Positions 5,388-6,806 of a DNA stretch of 6,806 nucleotides are shown piece after piece. This DNA comes from Chloroflexota bacterium (GTDB lineage Bacteria; Chloroflexota; Dehalococcoidia; UBA2247; RBG-13-53-26), in assembly GCA_017885485.1 (NCBI GenBank), contig JAFNFZ010000061.1, forward strand, positions 1 to 6,806. The letters are read 5' to 3'. The translations under genes and the position numbers were made by a program. The notes under the pieces are model-generated. The model was not told the origin of the DNA. It was given only the letters and a program-made list of their open reading frames with translations, and did not search any database. The stretch's first letter is position 1. The number at the start of each line of letters is the position of its first letter.

Positions 5388-6380
5388 CTATCTCACAGCG
5401 CCGTGGCGCCTTCGCACCAGCAGACTTATCCCAGCTATGACGGCTGCGCCGATGGCAATCCAGGGTAGCAGCATCAACAGCTTGTTTGGCCAATAGGCAG
5501 TACCACCAACAGGAGCTGCATCGTTATCGACTATGGTCAACACTGCTGTGTTCGGCGACCCCGGTGTAGCGTTGACAGGACTAGTCAAGGCAAGGTTTAC
5601 CGTCTCACTAGGTTCGACAGTCGTATCATCCGCTATGGAAACGCTGAAGGTCTTGCTTATCTGGCCCGGGCTGAAGGTTAGCGTTGCACCGGCCGTGGTG
5701 TAATCTAACCCTGCTGAAGCTGTTCCACCAGTGGTGGTGGCATAGTTCACTGTGACCGTTGCAGTGCTGGTAGCCGAAAGTTGTACCGTTATCAGACGGC
5801 TCCCACTTCCCTCATTTACGCTGTACGTTGACGCCGAGAATGCCACTGTGGGCATAGGCGCTGTTATAGAGACGGTCCCGTCGTCTACGTTCTCGGCGTT
5901 CAAAACATTGCCAATCCCAGCATAAACAGCGGTCTGCCTGAGCGCAGGGGTGAAGACGAAAGTGAGTGGAGTCCCGGCCGTGACCGCCTTAGCACGAAAC
6001 GTTACTCTGGCCAGCACAAAGTCAGTGGTGACCGGAGGGTTCGTAGGCGTCCCAACCGTAGCCTCATAGTCTATGGTGCCCGCGGCATTGCTATGCGTGT
6101 TTGTCATCACGGTGCCGAGGGCAGTTCCCGGAGCGATGCTGACCACCTCAAGATAGGTGGTGCTGAAGTTAAGGTGAGCCCCGGCAGCGTTCACCTCCGC
6201 GCCCCCGCTGTTGGTCACCTTGATGTCCACAGTAAAGTTCTGCGACACCGTCGCTGTTTTCGGTGTGGGGTCAATCGCCATGCCGACTCCGTCGTCTGCT
6301 GCAACCCCGCCCACCATTCCCAGAGCGAGAGTCAGGCACACAAAAAGAGCTAAACCTATACTAGCCAATCTCTTTATCAA
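5388..6380 (-). CDS. Membrane-anchored cohesin protein with Calx-beta domain
   Basis: This encodes 330 residues from a TTG start at 6380, chosen because AGGAGGTGA lies just upstream and the signal peptide begins directly at MIKRL. Residues 1-28 are the signal peptide (ending GGVAA). Residues 31-174 are a cohesin-type domain, closely related to that of 1627-2628 (FTVDIKVTNSGGAEVN, AGAHLNF.TTYLEVVSI). Residues 178-288 are a Calx-beta domain (VNEGSGS, GLDYTTAGATLTFSPGQ, DDTTVEPSETVNL, ending VLTIVDND). Its acidic residues suggest calcium binding. After a short linker, residues about 301-322 form one transmembrane helix followed by the basic tail RRRHGAVR, giving an outside-in anchor. There is no dockerin. 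The family logic points to a cell-surface receptor for dockerin proteins, with Calx-beta as a stalk. It is the last gene of its operon, 33 bases after a dockerin gene. The binding partner is inferred. Confidence 0.94.
   Translation of the reverse strand: MIKRLASIGLALFVCLTLALGMVGGVAADDGVGMAIDPTPKTATVSQNFTVDIKVTNSGGAEVNAAGAHLNFSTTYLEVVSIAPGTALGTVMTNTHSNAAGTIDYEATVGTPTNPPVTTDFVLARVTFRAKAVTAGTPLTFVFTPALRQTAVYAGIGNVLNAENVDDGTVSITAPMPTVAFSASTYSVNEGSGSRLITVQLSATSTATVTVNYATTTGGTASAGLDYTTAGATLTFSPGQISKTFSVSIADDTTVEPSETVNLALTSPVNATPGSPNTAVLTIVDNDAAPVGGTAYWPNKLLMLLPWIAIGAAVIAGISLLVRRRHGAVR
5921..6301 (-). repeat. Duplicated cohesin module, copy 2 (partner 2160-2540)
   Basis: Copy of the cohesin module in the membrane-anchored protein. 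Similarity stops near the cohesin/Calx-beta boundary (about 5921), which marks the fusion point between a shared cohesin and an unrelated stalk. Confidence 0.8.
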
Positions 6381-6387
6381 TGGTTGC

Positions 6388-6396
6388 TCACCTCCT
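6388..6396 (-). promoter_or_regulatory. Ribosome binding site deciding a TTG start
   Basis: AGGAGGTGA on the minus strand is a full match to the anti-16S tail. Counted from AGGAGG, 10 bases separate it from TTG at 6380-6378. No ATG lies at a suitable distance in frame, so the TTG is taken as the start. Confidence 0.8.
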
Positions 6397-6413
6397 GTAA
6401 TACGATTCCATCA

Positions 6414-6806
6414 TTAGTCTACGTAGCAATCTCCCGCCTGCCCGTAGTTAGTGTACAGTAGTGAATAATCACCCAGGTCTACTGCATCATTCTCGTTGAA
6501 GTCGCAGTTGGCATTCCAGTTGGCGTCACCCGGGACTGAGCCATAGGCAACATAAAGCGCGGAATAGTCAGCAAGCGTGATCACGTCATCATTGGTGGCA
6601 TCCCCTTCCCGCAGGGTGCCAAAATTGACGGGAGTAGTTGCACAGGCAACGACTTCGACGTCTATCGCCAGCTGACTCAGGGCATGGGAAGACTTGACAC
6701 AGATATCGTAGGTGCCGGGGGTCACACCGGAAACACCAAAGTCGCCTGCGTCGTCCGTAGTCGGGGTCTCGGTCGCGACCAGTACGTTACTCTGCCAGAA
6801 GTTCAC
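6414..6806 (-). CDS. Prealbumin-like - dockerin protein, C-terminal part (5' end beyond window)
   Basis: The last 130 residues of a gene that enters from the right edge. The first codon seen, GTG, is internal: it aligns with V204 of the 333-residue homologue, so it is not a start. Residues 1-65 are the end of the prealbumin-like domain (TTDDAGDFGVSGVTPGTYD). Residues 67-127 are a dockerin with loops D69/T71/D73/T77/D80 and D102/N104/N106/D110/D113. The protein ends GDCYVD. It is near-identical to 1627-2628 over the middle domain, so the missing part very probably carries a signal peptide and at least one cohesin. The anchored-cohesin gene follows after 33 bases, so the two are likely co-transcribed and could make a receptor-ligand pair; that pairing is inferred. 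Confidence 0.92.
   Translation of the reverse strand: MNFWQSNVLVATETPTTDDAGDFGVSGVTPGTYDICVKSSHALSQLAIDVEVVACATTPVNFGTLREGDATNDDVITLADYSALYVAYGSVPGDANWNANCDFNENDAVDLGDYSLLYTNYGQAGDCYVD
6422..6806 (-). repeat. 385-bp duplicated block, copy 2 (partner 1635-2019)
   Basis: Second copy of the block described for 1635-2019. It lies in the same orientation 4,787 bases away and is cut by the right edge of the window. Two long direct copies at this distance could recombine and delete or amplify the genes between them. Confidence 0.85.

Noticed and set aside
5069..5440. Plus-strand frame of 123 codons
   Set aside because: It runs through the palindrome cluster into the 3' end of the anchored-cohesin gene. 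Its arginine- and proline-rich translation looks like translated repeats.
6320..6380. Lipoprotein signal in the exported proteins (Cys within the signal peptide, for example FVC or LTC)
   Set aside because: The residue before Cys is V or T and the Cys lies mid-core, so there is no lipobox. These are ordinary Sec signals.

Overview
The window reads as a bacterial, probably Chloroflexota (Dehalococcoidia-like), accessory locus of secreted modular proteins. Four points support this. All real genes carry Sec signal peptides and strong AGGAGG-type ribosome binding sites. The cohesin / prealbumin-like / dockerin architecture closely resembles proteins I associate with uncultured Chloroflexota. The spacers hold GC-rich palindromes built on GTAGGGGCGGG. 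A decayed fragment of bacterial DNA polymerase III alpha (DnaE) argues against an archaeon, where cohesins and dockerins also occur. The phylum is an inference from remembered similarity, not from a search.

Layout, left to right, with all intact genes on the minus strand. (1) 1-825 is the N-terminal 275 residues of a secreted protein with HYDIN/ASPM-like (choice-of-anchor-D type) beta-sandwich repeats; it runs off the left edge. (2) 826-1626 is a spacer with no supportable gene. (3) 2664-4091 followed by 1627-2628 form a two-gene operon: a 475-residue protein (two cohesins, a prealbumin-like domain, a dockerin), then a 333-residue protein (one cohesin, the same middle domain, a dockerin). (4) 4092-5387 is a long spacer of debris: a frameshifted plus-strand dnaE fragment abutting a minus-strand dockerin fragment, then several palindromic REP-like elements. 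(5) 6414-6806 (C-terminal part of a third dockerin protein, cut by the right edge) followed by 5388-6380 form a second operon. Gene 5388-6380 encodes a cohesin joined to a Calx-beta domain and a C-terminal membrane anchor.

How they may work together (inference): the anchored cohesin could hold the dockerins of the secreted proteins at the cell surface. Because those proteins carry cohesins as well as dockerins, they could also chain to one another or recruit dockerin-bearing partners encoded elsewhere. No catalytic domain is visible, so this looks like a scaffold or adaptor set rather than a complete cellulosome. The modules have clearly been copied and shuffled. A 385-bp block is shared without gaps by two genes, with almost all differences at one end. 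A cohesin block about 89% identical is joined to entirely different C-terminal halves in two genes.
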